This document shows, piece by piece, positions 38,301 through 47,413 of a DNA stretch of 64,000 nt. The notes below the pieces were generated by a model. That model was given only the letters and a program-made list of their open reading frames with translations, ran no database searches and was not told the DNA's origin. Numbering within the stretch: position 1 is the first letter of the stretch; each line of letters opens with the position of its first letter. Source of the DNA: Methylophilaceae bacterium (GTDB taxonomy: Bacteria > Pseudomonadota > Gammaproteobacteria > Burkholderiales > Methylophilaceae); the NCBI GenBank assembly GCA_018398995.1, contig CP073759.1, positions 1,628,311 to 1,692,310 of the forward strand, read 5' to 3'. The translations under genes and the position numbers were made by a program.

Positions 38301-41300
38301 TCATTGCACAGATTAATACGGCTAATGAATATATTGGTGGCGCAGAATATGCGGTCGATAAAGTTATTTCTACACACGGAAATTCTAATGATGGCGCTTC
38401 TGTTGCGGATATTGACTCTATTGGAACTTCTAACATTCTGAATTTGTTAGGTCAAGATGGTGTTAATGCTCAAGGCGGTATTGCTGTTGCATCTTATGGC
38501 GAAGATTTATCGCTTTATGAGCGTTTGACTGCAGCAGCTCCGCTAGCGAATTCAACGTTTGCATTTCTGCCTGGCGCTGATCTGTTGCTGACTGCAGAAG
38601 GTGTGTTGTCATATGGCCCTATTAACCCGACGATTAGCATTAGCACAAATGACGACAGTTTAACGGTTGCTGAAACGGCTACGATCACATTTACGTTAAG
38701 TGAAGTTTCAACAGACTTTACAGTGGAAGACGTGGTTGTTAGCGGTGGTTTACTGAGCAACTTTAGTGGCTCAGGCAAAACTTACACAGCGACTTTTACA
38801 CCAACGGCTGACAGCACGACTGATGGTGTGGTGAGTGTAGCAAGTGGTAAGTTTAGTGATGTTACAGGAAACTTTAATACTGACGGCAGTGATTCAGATA
38901 ATACTGTGACGATGGCAGTGGATACAACGTTGGTTGATACGATACTACCAACGATTACTATCAGTACAGATGACGGCAGTTTAAGGGTTGGTGAAACGGC
39001 TACGATCACATTCACGTTAAGTGAAGCTTCAACAGACTTTACAGTGGAAGACGTGGTTGTTAGTGGTGGTTTGTTGAGCAACTTTAGTGGCTCAGGCACA
39101 ACTTACACAGCGACTTTTACTCCGACGGCTGACAGCACGACTGATGGTGTGGTGAGTGTAGCAAGTGATAAGTTTAGTAATGCAGCAGGAAACTTTAATG
39201 CTGACGGTAGTGATCTAGATAATACTGTGACGATGGCAGTGGATACAACGCGGCTTATGGATGGCGCTGATGCAAACGGATCATCGCTAATTTTATTTGC
39301 ATATGATCGTGCAGCAAACACTTCAGCTTTATTCGATTTGGGTATTTCTTATAAAGACCTTAGTTTAAACAACAGCTCATTTTCTGGTGATAGGATCACG
39401 ACCCAAACATGGGATTTAACGACTGGTGATTATGAGTCTGCATGGAATGCATTTTCGTTAGCAACAAGTCCTGAAAACGTAGTATGGGGTGTATTCGCAC
39501 TTGACACTGTTGGTTCGGGTGCTGGTACAAGGGGTATCATTCAGTCGTTTAACGCAGATGGAGGCGCAATGCCTCCTAGCTTTACGACTTCAGTACTCAT
39601 TGCACAGATTAATACGGCTAATGAATATATTGGTGGCGCAGAATATGCGGTCGATAAAGTTATTTCTACACACGGAAATTCTAATGATGGCGCTTCTGTT
39701 GCGGATATTGACTCTATTGGAACTTCTAACATTCTGAATTTGTTAGGTCAAGATGGTGTTAATGCTCAAGGCGGTATTGCTGTTGCATCTTATGGCGAAG
39801 ATTTATCGCTTTATGAGCGTTTGACTGCAGCAGCTCCGCTAGCGAATTCAACGTTTGCATTTCTGCCTGGCGCTGATCTGTTGCTGACTGCAGAAGGTGT
39901 GTTGTCATATGGCCCTATTAACCCGACGATTAGCATTAGCACAAATGACGACAGTTTAACGGTTGCTGAAACGGCTACGATCACATTTACGTTAAGTGAA
40001 GTTTCAACAGACTTTACAGTGGAAGACGTGGTTGTTAGCGGTGGTTTACTGAGCAACTTTAGTGGCTCAGGCAAAACTTACACAGCGACTTTTACACCAA
40101 CGGCTGACAGCACGACTGATGGTGTGGTGAGTGTAGCAAGTGGTAAGTTTAGTGATGTTACAGGAAACTTTAATACTGACGGCAGTGATTCAGATAATAC
40201 TGTGACGATGGCAGTGGATACAACGTTGGTTGATACGATACTACCAACGATTACTATCAGTACAGATGACGGCAGTTTAAGGGTTGGTGAAACGGCTACG
40301 ATCACATTCACGTTAAGTGAAGCTTCAACAGACTTTACAGTGGAAGACGTGGTTGTTAGTGGTGGTTTGTTGAGCAACTTTAGTGGCTCAGGCACAACTT
40401 ACACAGCGACTTTTACTCCGACGGCTGACAGCACGACTGATGGTGTGGTGAGTGTAGCAAGTGATAAGTTTAGTAATGCAGCAGGAAACTTTAATGCTGA
40501 CGGTAGTGATCTAGATAATACTGTGACGATGGCAGTGGATACAACGCGGCTTATGGATGGCGCTGATGCAAACGGATCATCGCTAATTTTATTTGCATAT
40601 GATCGTGCAGCAAACACTTCAGCTTTATTCGATTTGGGTATTTCTTATAAAGACCTTAGTTTAAACAACAGCTCATTTTCTGGTGATAGGATCACGACCC
40701 AAACATGGGATTTAACGACTGGTGATTATGAGTCTGCATGGAATGCATTTTCGTTAGCAACAAGTCCTGAAAACGTAGTATGGGGTGTATTCGCACTTGA
40801 CACTGTTGGTTCGGGTGCTGGTACAAGGGGTATCATTCAGTCGTTTAACGCAGATGGAGGCGCAATGCCTCCTAGCTTTACGACTTCAGTACTCATTGCA
40901 CAGATTAATACGGCTAATGAATATATTGGTGGCGCAGAATATGCGGTCGATAAAGTTATTTCTACACACGGAAATTCTAATGATGGCGCTTCTGTTGCGG
41001 ATATTGACTCTATTGGAACTTCTAACATTCTGAATTTGTTAGGTCAAGATGGTGTTAATGCTCAAGGCGGTATTGCTGTTGCATCTTATGGCGAAGATTT
41101 ATCGCTTTATGAGCGTTTGACTGCAGCAGCTCCGCTAGCGAATTCAACGTTTGCATTTCTGCCTGGCGCTGATCTGTTGCTGACTGCAGAAGGTGTGTTG
41201 TCATATGGCCCTATTAACCCGACGATTAGCATTAGCACAAATGACGACAGTTTAACGGTTGCTGAAACGGCTACGATCACATTTACGTTAAGTGAAGTTT

Positions 41301-43261
41301 CAACAGACTTTACAGTGGAAGACGTGGTTGTTAGCGGTGGTTTACTGAGCAACTTTAGTGGCTCAGGCAAAACTTACACAGCGACTTTTACACCAACGGC
41401 TGACAGCACGACTGATGGTGTGGTGAGTGTAGCAAGTGGTAAGTTTAGTGATGTTACAGGAAACTTTAATACTGACGGCAGTGATTCAGATAATACTGTG
41501 ACGATGGCAGTGGATACAACGAACGATGTAGAACCGCCATTGCCTGCAATCACTGCTAAATATTTTGTGATGGCTGGTTCGGGAGCTAATTACATTGATT
41601 ACCAACTGAATGCATTCCCACTAAATTTACAGGGGCAATATACCGTACAGGCTGGAACCACTGGTGTTGATTCCATTCGCATTCGACCTGGCGCTGCAGT
41701 TGATTTCACCTTGTCTGATGAAGGATCCGATAAAATCTATCTGGATGGTAATTTTAGCGATTATGCAGCCTATCTATCAGGTACTACCATAACATTGATA
41801 AGAGGCAGTGATGCGACGCAAGAAATGGTGCGCGTAACCAGGGGCGCTAATCTCCTAACAAGTGATGTGTTCATCTTTGCGGATGGCGCACTAAGCAGTT
41901 GGGATTTATTTAATCACCTTAAGAATGGATTGGATCTACCTGTACTTGGTGCCGAGACTTCATTGAATCCTTTAGAGCCTGCAGCAGATGGTAGTGTTCT
42001 GTCTGCTAGTGTTAAAGCCTTCTCACTTAACAGTAATGGTGAGGTCTTCGTTCCGATGAGTCATGGCATGCACCTTACTGCAGTTGGTAGTACAGGAATC
42101 GATACTGTCTATGTAGGTGACGGTAGTTCTGTTGACGCCACATTGCTAGGAGCTGGTGCTGATAAAATTTATTTCCGCGGTCAATGGTCAGACTACAGTA
42201 AGACCCTTTCAGGTAGCGTTATAACCTTTGAACGCACGATTAATAACCAAATAGAGACGGTCAGAGTCGTTGGAGGCAATGGTGCTTTGAATGACCATCT
42301 GATCTTCGCTGATGGTGCTGTTTTGTCTAATAATGCAAAGTTGGCTCTGCAAAGCAGTATCAATGCAACAATTGACACTGTTACAGGATACGACGCTAGT
42401 ACTACCACTCCTGGGTTAGCTCCGATGCTGTTGGAAAGTAATCTTGATGATGTGACAAACCTTGATGTTACATCGTCGATTGTATTGACCTATAGTGAAG
42501 CAGTTACGGCAGCGTCAGGCAAGTATTTACGTATTATTAATGATGGTGGTGATGGTTTCCGCGGTGAGTCTGAGACGCATACTCAGTTGATTGAAGTGAC
42601 TGACGAAAGTCAGGTTAGTATTGTTAACGGCACGATCACCATCAATCCACGATTTGATCTTGATTTAGCTAATGACTACCACATTGAAATTGATGCAGGA
42701 GCTTTTGTATCAGTTGCGACTGGCGTAGCAAGTAATGCCTATGATGGCACTGACACCCTTAATTTCAGTACAGTAACACCTGGAACGACATCAATTGAAA
42801 ATGCAGCAGCTTCTGTTGAGATGGATGCCAATGGGGATATGGTGTCAAGTTACGAATGGCTTGATATAGAGGGTATCGGTTCGCCATCATCTGATAATCC
42901 AGTATCACTAGATCTTTCAACAGGTAACTATGCTTTAGTGGCCAAGGACTATGATCCAGCTGGTAATGATGAGATGAGTGGCTATGATGGAATAAAGCTC
43001 AATAATTTAAATGTGGCAGCAATTGGATTTGGAGCGGGTGATCTGATTTATATTGATGATCAAACCAATAACTCTGATGCATTGAACGACTTAGGGCTTA
43101 CAGCAATGATTCATTTTGGTACAGCACCGACGAAGCTTCAGTTTGCGGGAACTGATTTGGGAGGTTTTATAGACGTTACACTGAGTGTTTCTCAAATTAG
43201 CTTTGATAGCATTGCTGCGTTTAATGAAGAGATAGGTTCTACTGCTGTTATTACAGGGTAA
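35357..43261 (+). CDS. Giant tandem-repeat surface protein with Ig-like domains
   Basis: 2634 residues, Asp/Thr/Ser/Gly-rich with almost no Lys: a typical acidic bacterial adhesin. There is no N-terminal signal peptide, so type I secretion is likely (inference). Residues 10-2055 are a 432-residue unit repeated 4.7 times. Each unit has a domain of about 215 residues I do not recognise (starting ANGSSLILFAYDRAAN) plus two Ig-like domains of about 105 residues (FTLSEVSTDFTVEDVVVSGG). Two modules of about 130 residues with GADKIYFRGQWSDY patterns follow. An SbsA/Big_5-like Ig domain (SSIVLTYSEAVTAASGKYL) and a C-terminal module of about 160 residues end in AVITG. RTX nonapeptides and PEP-CTERM are absent. 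The ATG at 35357 has GGAG 9 bases upstream. Confidence 0.85.
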   Translation: MSLSLGTDQANGSSLILFAYDRAANTSALFDLGISYKDLSLNNSSFSGDRITTQTWDLTTGDYESAWNAFSLATSPENVVWGVFALDTVGSGAGTRGIIQSFNADGGAMPPSFTTSVLIAQINTANEYIGGAEYAVDKVISTHGNSNDGASVADIDSIGTSNILNLLGQDGVNAQGGIAVASYGEDLSLYERLTAAAPLANSTFAFLPGADLLLTAEGVLSYGPINPTISISTNDDSLTVAETATITFTLSEVSTDFTVEDVVVSGGLLSNFSGSGKTYTATFTPTADSTTDGVVSVASGKFSDVTGNFNTDGSDSDNTVTMAVDTTLVDTILPTITISTDDGSLRVGETATITFTLSEASTDFTVEDVVVSGGLLSNFSGSGTTYTATFTPTADSTTDGVVSVASDKFSNAAGNFNADGSDLDNTVTMAVDTTRLMDGADANGSSLILFAYDRAANTSALFDLGISYKDLSLNNSSFSGDRITTQTWDLTTGDYESAWNAFSLATSPENVVWGVFALDTVGSGAGTRGIIQSFNADGGAMPPSFTTSVLIAQINTANEYIGGAEYAVDKVISTHGNSNDGASVADIDSIGTSNILNLLGQDGVNAQGGIAVASYGEDLSLYERLTAAAPLANSTFAFLPGADLLLTAEGVLSYGPINPTISISTNDDSLTVAETATITFTLSEVSTDFTVEDVVVSGGLLSNFSGSGKTYTATFTPTADSTTDGVVSVASGKFSDVTGNFNTDGSDSDNTVTMAVDTTLVDTILPTITISTDDGSLRVGETATITFTLSEASTDFTVEDVVVSGGLLSNFSGSGTTYTATFTPTADSTTDGVVSVASDKFSNAAGNFNADGSDLDNTVTMAVDTTRLMDGADANGSSLILFAYDRAANTSALFDLGISYKDLSLNNSSFSGDRITTQTWDLTTGDYESAWNAFSLATSPENVVWGVFALDTVGSGAGTRGIIQSFNADGGAMPPSFTTSVLIAQINTANEYIGGAEYAVDKVISTHGNSNDGASVADIDSIGTSNILNLLGQDGVNAQGGIAVASYGEDLSLYERLTAAAPLANSTFAFLPGADLLLTAEGVLSYGPINPTISISTNDDSLTVAETATITFTLSEVSTDFTVEDVVVSGGLLSNFSGSGKTYTATFTPTADSTTDGVVSVASGKFSDVTGNFNTDGSDSDNTVTMAVDTTLVDTILPTITISTDDGSLRVGETATITFTLSEASTDFTVEDVVVSGGLLSNFSGSGTTYTATFTPTADSTTDGVVSVASDKFSNAAGNFNADGSDLDNTVTMAVDTTRLMDGADANGSSLILFAYDRAANTSALFDLGISYKDLSLNNSSFSGDRITTQTWDLTTGDYESAWNAFSLATSPENVVWGVFALDTVGSGAGTRGIIQSFNADGGAMPPSFTTSVLIAQINTANEYIGGAEYAVDKVISTHGNSNDGASVADIDSIGTSNILNLLGQDGVNAQGGIAVASYGEDLSLYERLTAAAPLANSTFAFLPGADLLLTAEGVLSYGPINPTISISTNDDSLTVAETATITFTLSEVSTDFTVEDVVVSGGLLSNFSGSGKTYTATFTPTADSTTDGVVSVASGKFSDVTGNFNTDGSDSDNTVTMAVDTTLVDTILPTITISTDDGSLRVGETATITFTLSEASTDFTVEDVVVSGGLLSNFSGSGTTYTATFTPTADSTTDGVVSVASDKFSNAAGNFNADGSDLDNTVTMAVDTTRLMDGADANGSSLILFAYDRAANTSALFDLGISYKDLSLNNSSFSGDRITTQTWDLTTGDYESAWNAFSLATSPENVVWGVFALDTVGSGAGTRGIIQSFNADGGAMPPSFTTSVLIAQINTANEYIGGAEYAVDKVISTHGNSNDGASVADIDSIGTSNILNLLGQDGVNAQGGIAVASYGEDLSLYERLTAAAPLANSTFAFLPGADLLLTAEGVLSYGPINPTISISTNDDSLTVAETATITFTLSEVSTDFTVEDVVVSGGLLSNFSGSGKTYTATFTPTADSTTDGVVSVASGKFSDVTGNFNTDGSDSDNTVTMAVDTTNDVEPPLPAITAKYFVMAGSGANYIDYQLNAFPLNLQGQYTVQAGTTGVDSIRIRPGAAVDFTLSDEGSDKIYLDGNFSDYAAYLSGTTITLIRGSDATQEMVRVTRGANLLTSDVFIFADGALSSWDLFNHLKNGLDLPVLGAETSLNPLEPAADGSVLSASVKAFSLNSNGEVFVPMSHGMHLTAVGSTGIDTVYVGDGSSVDATLLGAGADKIYFRGQWSDYSKTLSGSVITFERTINNQIETVRVVGGNGALNDHLIFADGAVLSNNAKLALQSSINATIDTVTGYDASTTTPGLAPMLLESNLDDVTNLDVTSSIVLTYSEAVTAASGKYLRIINDGGDGFRGESETHTQLIEVTDESQVSIVNGTITINPRFDLDLANDYHIEIDAGAFVSVATGVASNAYDGTDTLNFSTVTPGTTSIENAAASVEMDANGDMVSSYEWLDIEGIGSPSSDNPVSLDLSTGNYALVAKDYDPAGNDEMSGYDGIKLNNLNVAAIGFGAGDLIYIDDQTNNSDALNDLGLTAMIHFGTAPTKLQFAGTDLGGFIDVTLSVSQISFDSIAAFNEEIGSTAVITG
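35384..41521 (+). repeat. 1296-bp in-frame tandem repeat, 4.7 copies
   Basis: Copies begin at 35384, 36680, 37976, 39272 and 40568; the fifth ends at 41521 after 954 bp. I saw no base difference between copies when comparing lines. The length is a multiple of three, so copy-number change keeps the frame. Inside each copy the two Ig-like sub-repeats are closely similar to each other. Confidence 0.95.
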
Positions 43262-43500
43262 AGTTAAGTAAAACGTAATTAAATTACCAGTGTATTTAAA
43301 CTATTTAGGTTGCAGATGAACTGCATCTTTTCATAATGTTTAGAAGTGAATTTTTTTGAGAAAGTTAGTTGTGCCAATAGGAACAGAATATTAGTTACAA
43401 CTGAGCACAGTAAATGAAATAAAGTATTTTGTTTGGTTTGCCAAAATATAATTATTTGTTATTTTTTTATGAAATTAATAAGGTTTATCGAAAGGTTTTT
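43262..43500. other. Spacer between the two adhesin genes
   Basis: 239 bp, AT-rich, no terminator hairpin that I can support. GAAAGG at 43490-43495 is the ribosome site that decides the downstream ATG at 43501 rather than a TTG 72 bases earlier. Confidence 0.4.
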
Positions 43501-46500
43501 ATGTCAGATTCAGATTTGAATTCACCTAGCAATCTTATTCGTATTTTGGATACGGATGGATCGGCAGTCGTTATAAGTAGTGAAATACGGCCAATTGATA
43601 AAGAGTCTGATGGTTTAGTCCTTTCGAAGAATGCTTCTAAAGACCTCTCTAACCAAAATTTGTTAGCTGAAAATGTGCCATCAACGCAAAAAGCAGCTTC
43701 TCAAGAGTCTGGCAAATCTGTCTCAATAAGATTAGACCGAAAACTTTCTATTGAAGAAGATGAGGAAGAAGAGACAGTTTTTCTTGATTCATCAAACAAT
43801 GCTTCAGTTGCAGTTGATCAAACTGGTTCGACTCCAGTAACTACAGACTCTTCTGCCACGCAAACGTCTACAACGGATACGTCCGATACAAATAAGGCTG
43901 CTAATTTAATTCCAGACTTTGATGGTGGAACATCTAAGTTATTATTTGGTGGATTGTTAGGTTTGGGCGTTATTGCGGCAGCTGCTGGCGGCGGCGGCGG
44001 TAGCAGTAGTGGCGGCGGTGGCGGCGGTGGTGGTGGTGCCATTGACACGACCGCGCCATCTATCCTATCACTAACCGTAGATAGAGATTCCACCCCACCG
44101 ACTATTACGCTGACTTATGATGAAAATCTTGATTCATCAAATTTGCCTAGTCCGCAAGACTTTGTAGTGACGACCGGAGGGTCAATCAATCCCGTTTCTT
44201 TTATTGCTATCTCTGAGTCCGTAGTAACTTTAACCCTTGAAAATGCTTTTGGACCTGGATTAGTTAATGTTGCTTATAATACTATTACTATTGATGCTAA
44301 TAATGCAATTCAAGATATAGCTGGAAACGATGCGATTGGCTTTTCTAGTGGTTTACTTGCTGATGGTTATATTCGTGGTGCAAGGGTCTATGTTGATACA
44401 AACAATAATGGTATAGCTGAGGAAGGTCTCGACTATTATGTTGGACCTACTGATGCTAATGGTAATTTCTTTCTGCCAGAAAATGCGCCTTCTGGCAATT
44501 TCATTGCGATTGGAGGTATCAATATTGATACAGGGGTAGTTAACAATATTCCTTTAAAAGCTCCCGCTAATTCAATAACGATCAATCCACTCACAACAAT
44601 TTTGCAAGGTGTGATTGATCAAAATCCAACCCTTTCAGTCGAAGATGCCACAAATGTTGTTCTTACAAGTTTTGGGCTTGAACCATCACTAGATCTTACC
44701 AATTATGATCCGATTTCTGAGGGTGATGTTATTGTGCAAAAAGTAGCTGCACAACTGGCAATAGTTATCTCAGTTGCGCAAAGTAATGCTGATGATGGTT
44801 CTGATATCGTAATTAGAAGTATCGCAACGCAGATTTCAGACCCAGTATCTAATGTGATATTTGACCTTGCAGATAATGAATTTATTGGATCATTACTCTT
44901 TGATGCCGGTTTTGATGAAGAAGCTATTTTACAAAATACTACAACAATTGCTTCAGCAAATAGCAATATTGCAGCGGCTGTAGATATTAATGCTATTAGT
45001 AATATACAAGCGATTGCGCTAGATCGCATTTCACCAGCTCAGCCAACTCTCATTCAACTTGAGGAAGGTAGTGATAGTGGTACTAAAGGAGATTGGCTAA
45101 CCAATATTTCTACACCTGACCTTAAAATTTTTATAAATAATATTTCTGTTGACGGTACTGCTGCAGTTGTAGGTGATACTCTTGTGGTGAGAGTTAATTC
45201 AAATGTTGTGTCTTCAACTTTGTTGTCTGCAGAAGATATTGTTAATGGATATGCCAAGATTTCACTTCCGGAATTATCTGATCAAATTTATTCAATCGAC
45301 GCAAAGCTATCTGACAAAGCTGAAAATGATAGTCTATTATCTACTGTTGTTGATTTGACTATTGACACGACTGCGCCGACGACGACGGTAGCGATTGACA
45401 GTATTACGATAGACAGTGGCACATCCTCAACGGACTTTATTACTAACGATGCTGACGGTTTGACAATCGCAGCAACACTAAGCACTGCGTTAGCCGATGG
45501 TGAGAAACTTGAGTACAGCACTAACGGAACGAATTGGGCAGACATTACATCATCAGCGACTGGAACGACAGTTTCTTATGCTGATAGTAGCTTAACGAGT
45601 TCTGCAACGATTCAAATGCGCGTGACGGATGCGGCTGGAAATGTTGGTACAGCTGCCAGTCAGGCGATTGTGATTGACACGACTGCGCCGACGACGACGG
45701 TAACGATTGACAGTATTACGATAGACAGTGGCACATCCTCAACGGACTTTATTACTAACGATGCTGACGGTTTGACTATCGCAGCAACACTAAGCACTGC
45801 GTTAGCCGATGATGAGAAACTTGAGTACAGCACTAACGGAACGAATTGGACAGACATTACATCATCAGCGACTGGAACGACAGTTTCTTATGCTGATAGT
45901 AGCTTAACGAGTTCTGCAACGATTCAAATGCGCGTGACGGATGCGGCTGGAAATGTTGGTACAGCTGCCAGTCAGGCGATTGTGATTGACACGACTGCGC
46001 CGACGATTAGTATTAGCACAGATGACGAAAGTTTAACGGCTGCTGAAACGGCTACGATCACATTCACGTTAAGTGAAGCTTCAACAGACTTTACAGTGGA
46101 AGACGTGGTTGTTAGTGGTGGTTTGTTGAGCAACTTTAGTGGCTCAGGCACAACTTACACAGCGACTTTTACTCCGACGGCTGACAGCACGACTGATGGT
46201 GTGGTGAGTGTAGCAAGTGATAAGTTTAGTAATGCAGCAGGAAACTTTAATGCTGACGGTAGTGATCTAGATAATACTGTGACGATGGCAGTGGATACTG
46301 TAACCACCCCTGGGTTAGCTCCGATGCTGTTGGAAAGTAATCTTGATGATGTGACAAACTTTGATGTTACATCGTCGATTGTATTGACCTATAGTGAAGC
46401 AGTTACGGCGGCGTCAGGCAAGTATTTACGTATTATTAATGATGGTGGTGATGGTTTCCGCGGTGAGTCTGCGACGCATACTCAGTTGATCGAAGTCACA

Positions 46501-47160
46501 GACGAAAGTCAGGTCAGTATTGTTAACGGCACGATCACCATTAATCCACGATTTGACCTTGATTTAGCTAATGACTACCACATTGAAATTGATGCAGGAG
46601 CTTTTGTATCAGTTGCGACTGGCGTAGCAAGTAATGCCTATGATGGCACTGACACCCTTAATTTTAGTACAGTAACACCTGGCACGACTTCACTATCCAA
46701 TGCAGCAGCTTCTGTTGAGATGGATGCCAATGGGGATATGGTATCAAGTTACGAATGGCTTGATATAGAGGGTATCGGTTCGCCATCATCTGATAATCCA
46801 GTATCGTTAGATCTTTCAACAGGTAACTATGCTCTAGTGGCTAAGGACTATGATACAGAAGGTAGTGATGACGATATTGGCTATGATGGAATAAGCCTCA
46901 ATAATTTAAATGTGGCAGCAAATGGATTTGGAGCGGGTGATCTGATTTATATTGATGATCAAACCAATAACTCTGATGCATTGAACGACTTAGGGCTTAC
47001 AGCAGTGATTGATTTTGGTACAGCACCGACGAAGCTTCAGTTTGCGGGAACTGATTTGGGAGGTTTTATAGACGTTACACTGAGTGTTTCTCAAATTACC
47101 TTTGATAGTATTGCTGCGTTTAATGAAGAGATAGGTTCTACTGCTGTTATTACAGGATAG
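43501..47160 (+). CDS. Large Ig-repeat adhesin with Gly-rich N-terminal linker
   Basis: 1219 residues. The N-terminal region (about 1-150) is acidic and Ser/Thr-rich. A short hydrophobic stretch (LLFGGLLGLGVIAAA) runs into a pure Gly/Ser tract, the arrangement seen at the N-terminus of BapA-type type I secreted biofilm adhesins. Then come an Ig-like SwmB-type domain, a domain with YVDTNNNGIAEEGLDYY (possible calcium loop), two 104-residue Ig repeats (DNA period 312 bp, 45361-45984), one Ig-like domain nearly identical to those of the upstream adhesin, and the same C-terminal module ending in AVITG. No signal peptide. Probably secreted by a type I system encoded elsewhere. Confidence 0.85.
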   Translation: MSDSDLNSPSNLIRILDTDGSAVVISSEIRPIDKESDGLVLSKNASKDLSNQNLLAENVPSTQKAASQESGKSVSIRLDRKLSIEEDEEEETVFLDSSNNASVAVDQTGSTPVTTDSSATQTSTTDTSDTNKAANLIPDFDGGTSKLLFGGLLGLGVIAAAAGGGGGSSSGGGGGGGGGAIDTTAPSILSLTVDRDSTPPTITLTYDENLDSSNLPSPQDFVVTTGGSINPVSFIAISESVVTLTLENAFGPGLVNVAYNTITIDANNAIQDIAGNDAIGFSSGLLADGYIRGARVYVDTNNNGIAEEGLDYYVGPTDANGNFFLPENAPSGNFIAIGGINIDTGVVNNIPLKAPANSITINPLTTILQGVIDQNPTLSVEDATNVVLTSFGLEPSLDLTNYDPISEGDVIVQKVAAQLAIVISVAQSNADDGSDIVIRSIATQISDPVSNVIFDLADNEFIGSLLFDAGFDEEAILQNTTTIASANSNIAAAVDINAISNIQAIALDRISPAQPTLIQLEEGSDSGTKGDWLTNISTPDLKIFINNISVDGTAAVVGDTLVVRVNSNVVSSTLLSAEDIVNGYAKISLPELSDQIYSIDAKLSDKAENDSLLSTVVDLTIDTTAPTTTVAIDSITIDSGTSSTDFITNDADGLTIAATLSTALADGEKLEYSTNGTNWADITSSATGTTVSYADSSLTSSATIQMRVTDAAGNVGTAASQAIVIDTTAPTTTVTIDSITIDSGTSSTDFITNDADGLTIAATLSTALADDEKLEYSTNGTNWTDITSSATGTTVSYADSSLTSSATIQMRVTDAAGNVGTAASQAIVIDTTAPTISISTDDESLTAAETATITFTLSEASTDFTVEDVVVSGGLLSNFSGSGTTYTATFTPTADSTTDGVVSVASDKFSNAAGNFNADGSDLDNTVTMAVDTVTTPGLAPMLLESNLDDVTNFDVTSSIVLTYSEAVTAASGKYLRIINDGGDGFRGESATHTQLIEVTDESQVSIVNGTITINPRFDLDLANDYHIEIDAGAFVSVATGVASNAYDGTDTLNFSTVTPGTTSLSNAAASVEMDANGDMVSSYEWLDIEGIGSPSSDNPVSLDLSTGNYALVAKDYDTEGSDDDIGYDGISLNNLNVAANGFGAGDLIYIDDQTNNSDALNDLGLTAVIDFGTAPTKLQFAGTDLGGFIDVTLSVSQITFDSIAAFNEEIGSTAVITG
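45361..45984 (+). repeat. Two 312-bp tandem repeats in the second adhesin
   Basis: ATTGACACGACTGCGCCGAC starts at 45361 and 45673, and the same opening recurs at 45985 before a different domain. The two units differ at only a handful of bases (for example GTAGCG/GTAACG and GATGGT/GATGAT). Confidence 0.9.
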
Positions 47161-47413
47161 TGAAAATATATGGATTATTCATTAATTAAAGTATCTATCT
47201 AATCCATTAAGACTATAAAGTTCCTGCGTTTATTAATAATGCAATTGTATGATGACTGTGGTGTTTAAAAATTTACTCACTTCATATCGAATTTTTAATA
47301 TTACGATAACAAAATATTGAGAAAAATCACAACGCACCTAATAGTAAAATTATGCTTTATAAAGCATCATTTTCTGAGATTTTGAAAATTTTAAACTAAA
47401 GAGGATAGAAAAG
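47161..47413. other. AT-rich spacer, no gene seen
   Basis: 253 bp between the adhesin and the secreted-protein gene. No ORF or clear terminator. AGAGGATAG at 47400-47408 is a ribosome-site candidate for the next gene. Confidence 0.35.

Noticed and set aside
35384-41521. Regular repeats considered as a CRISPR-like or satellite array
   Set aside because: The period is 1296 bp, in frame and fully coding, with no spacers; it is a protein repeat.
43501-47160. RTX toxin-type calcium nonapeptides or PEP-CTERM sorting signal in the adhesins
   Set aside because: No GGxGxDxLx arrays and no terminal PEP plus transmembrane plus Arg motif; both proteins end in AVITG.
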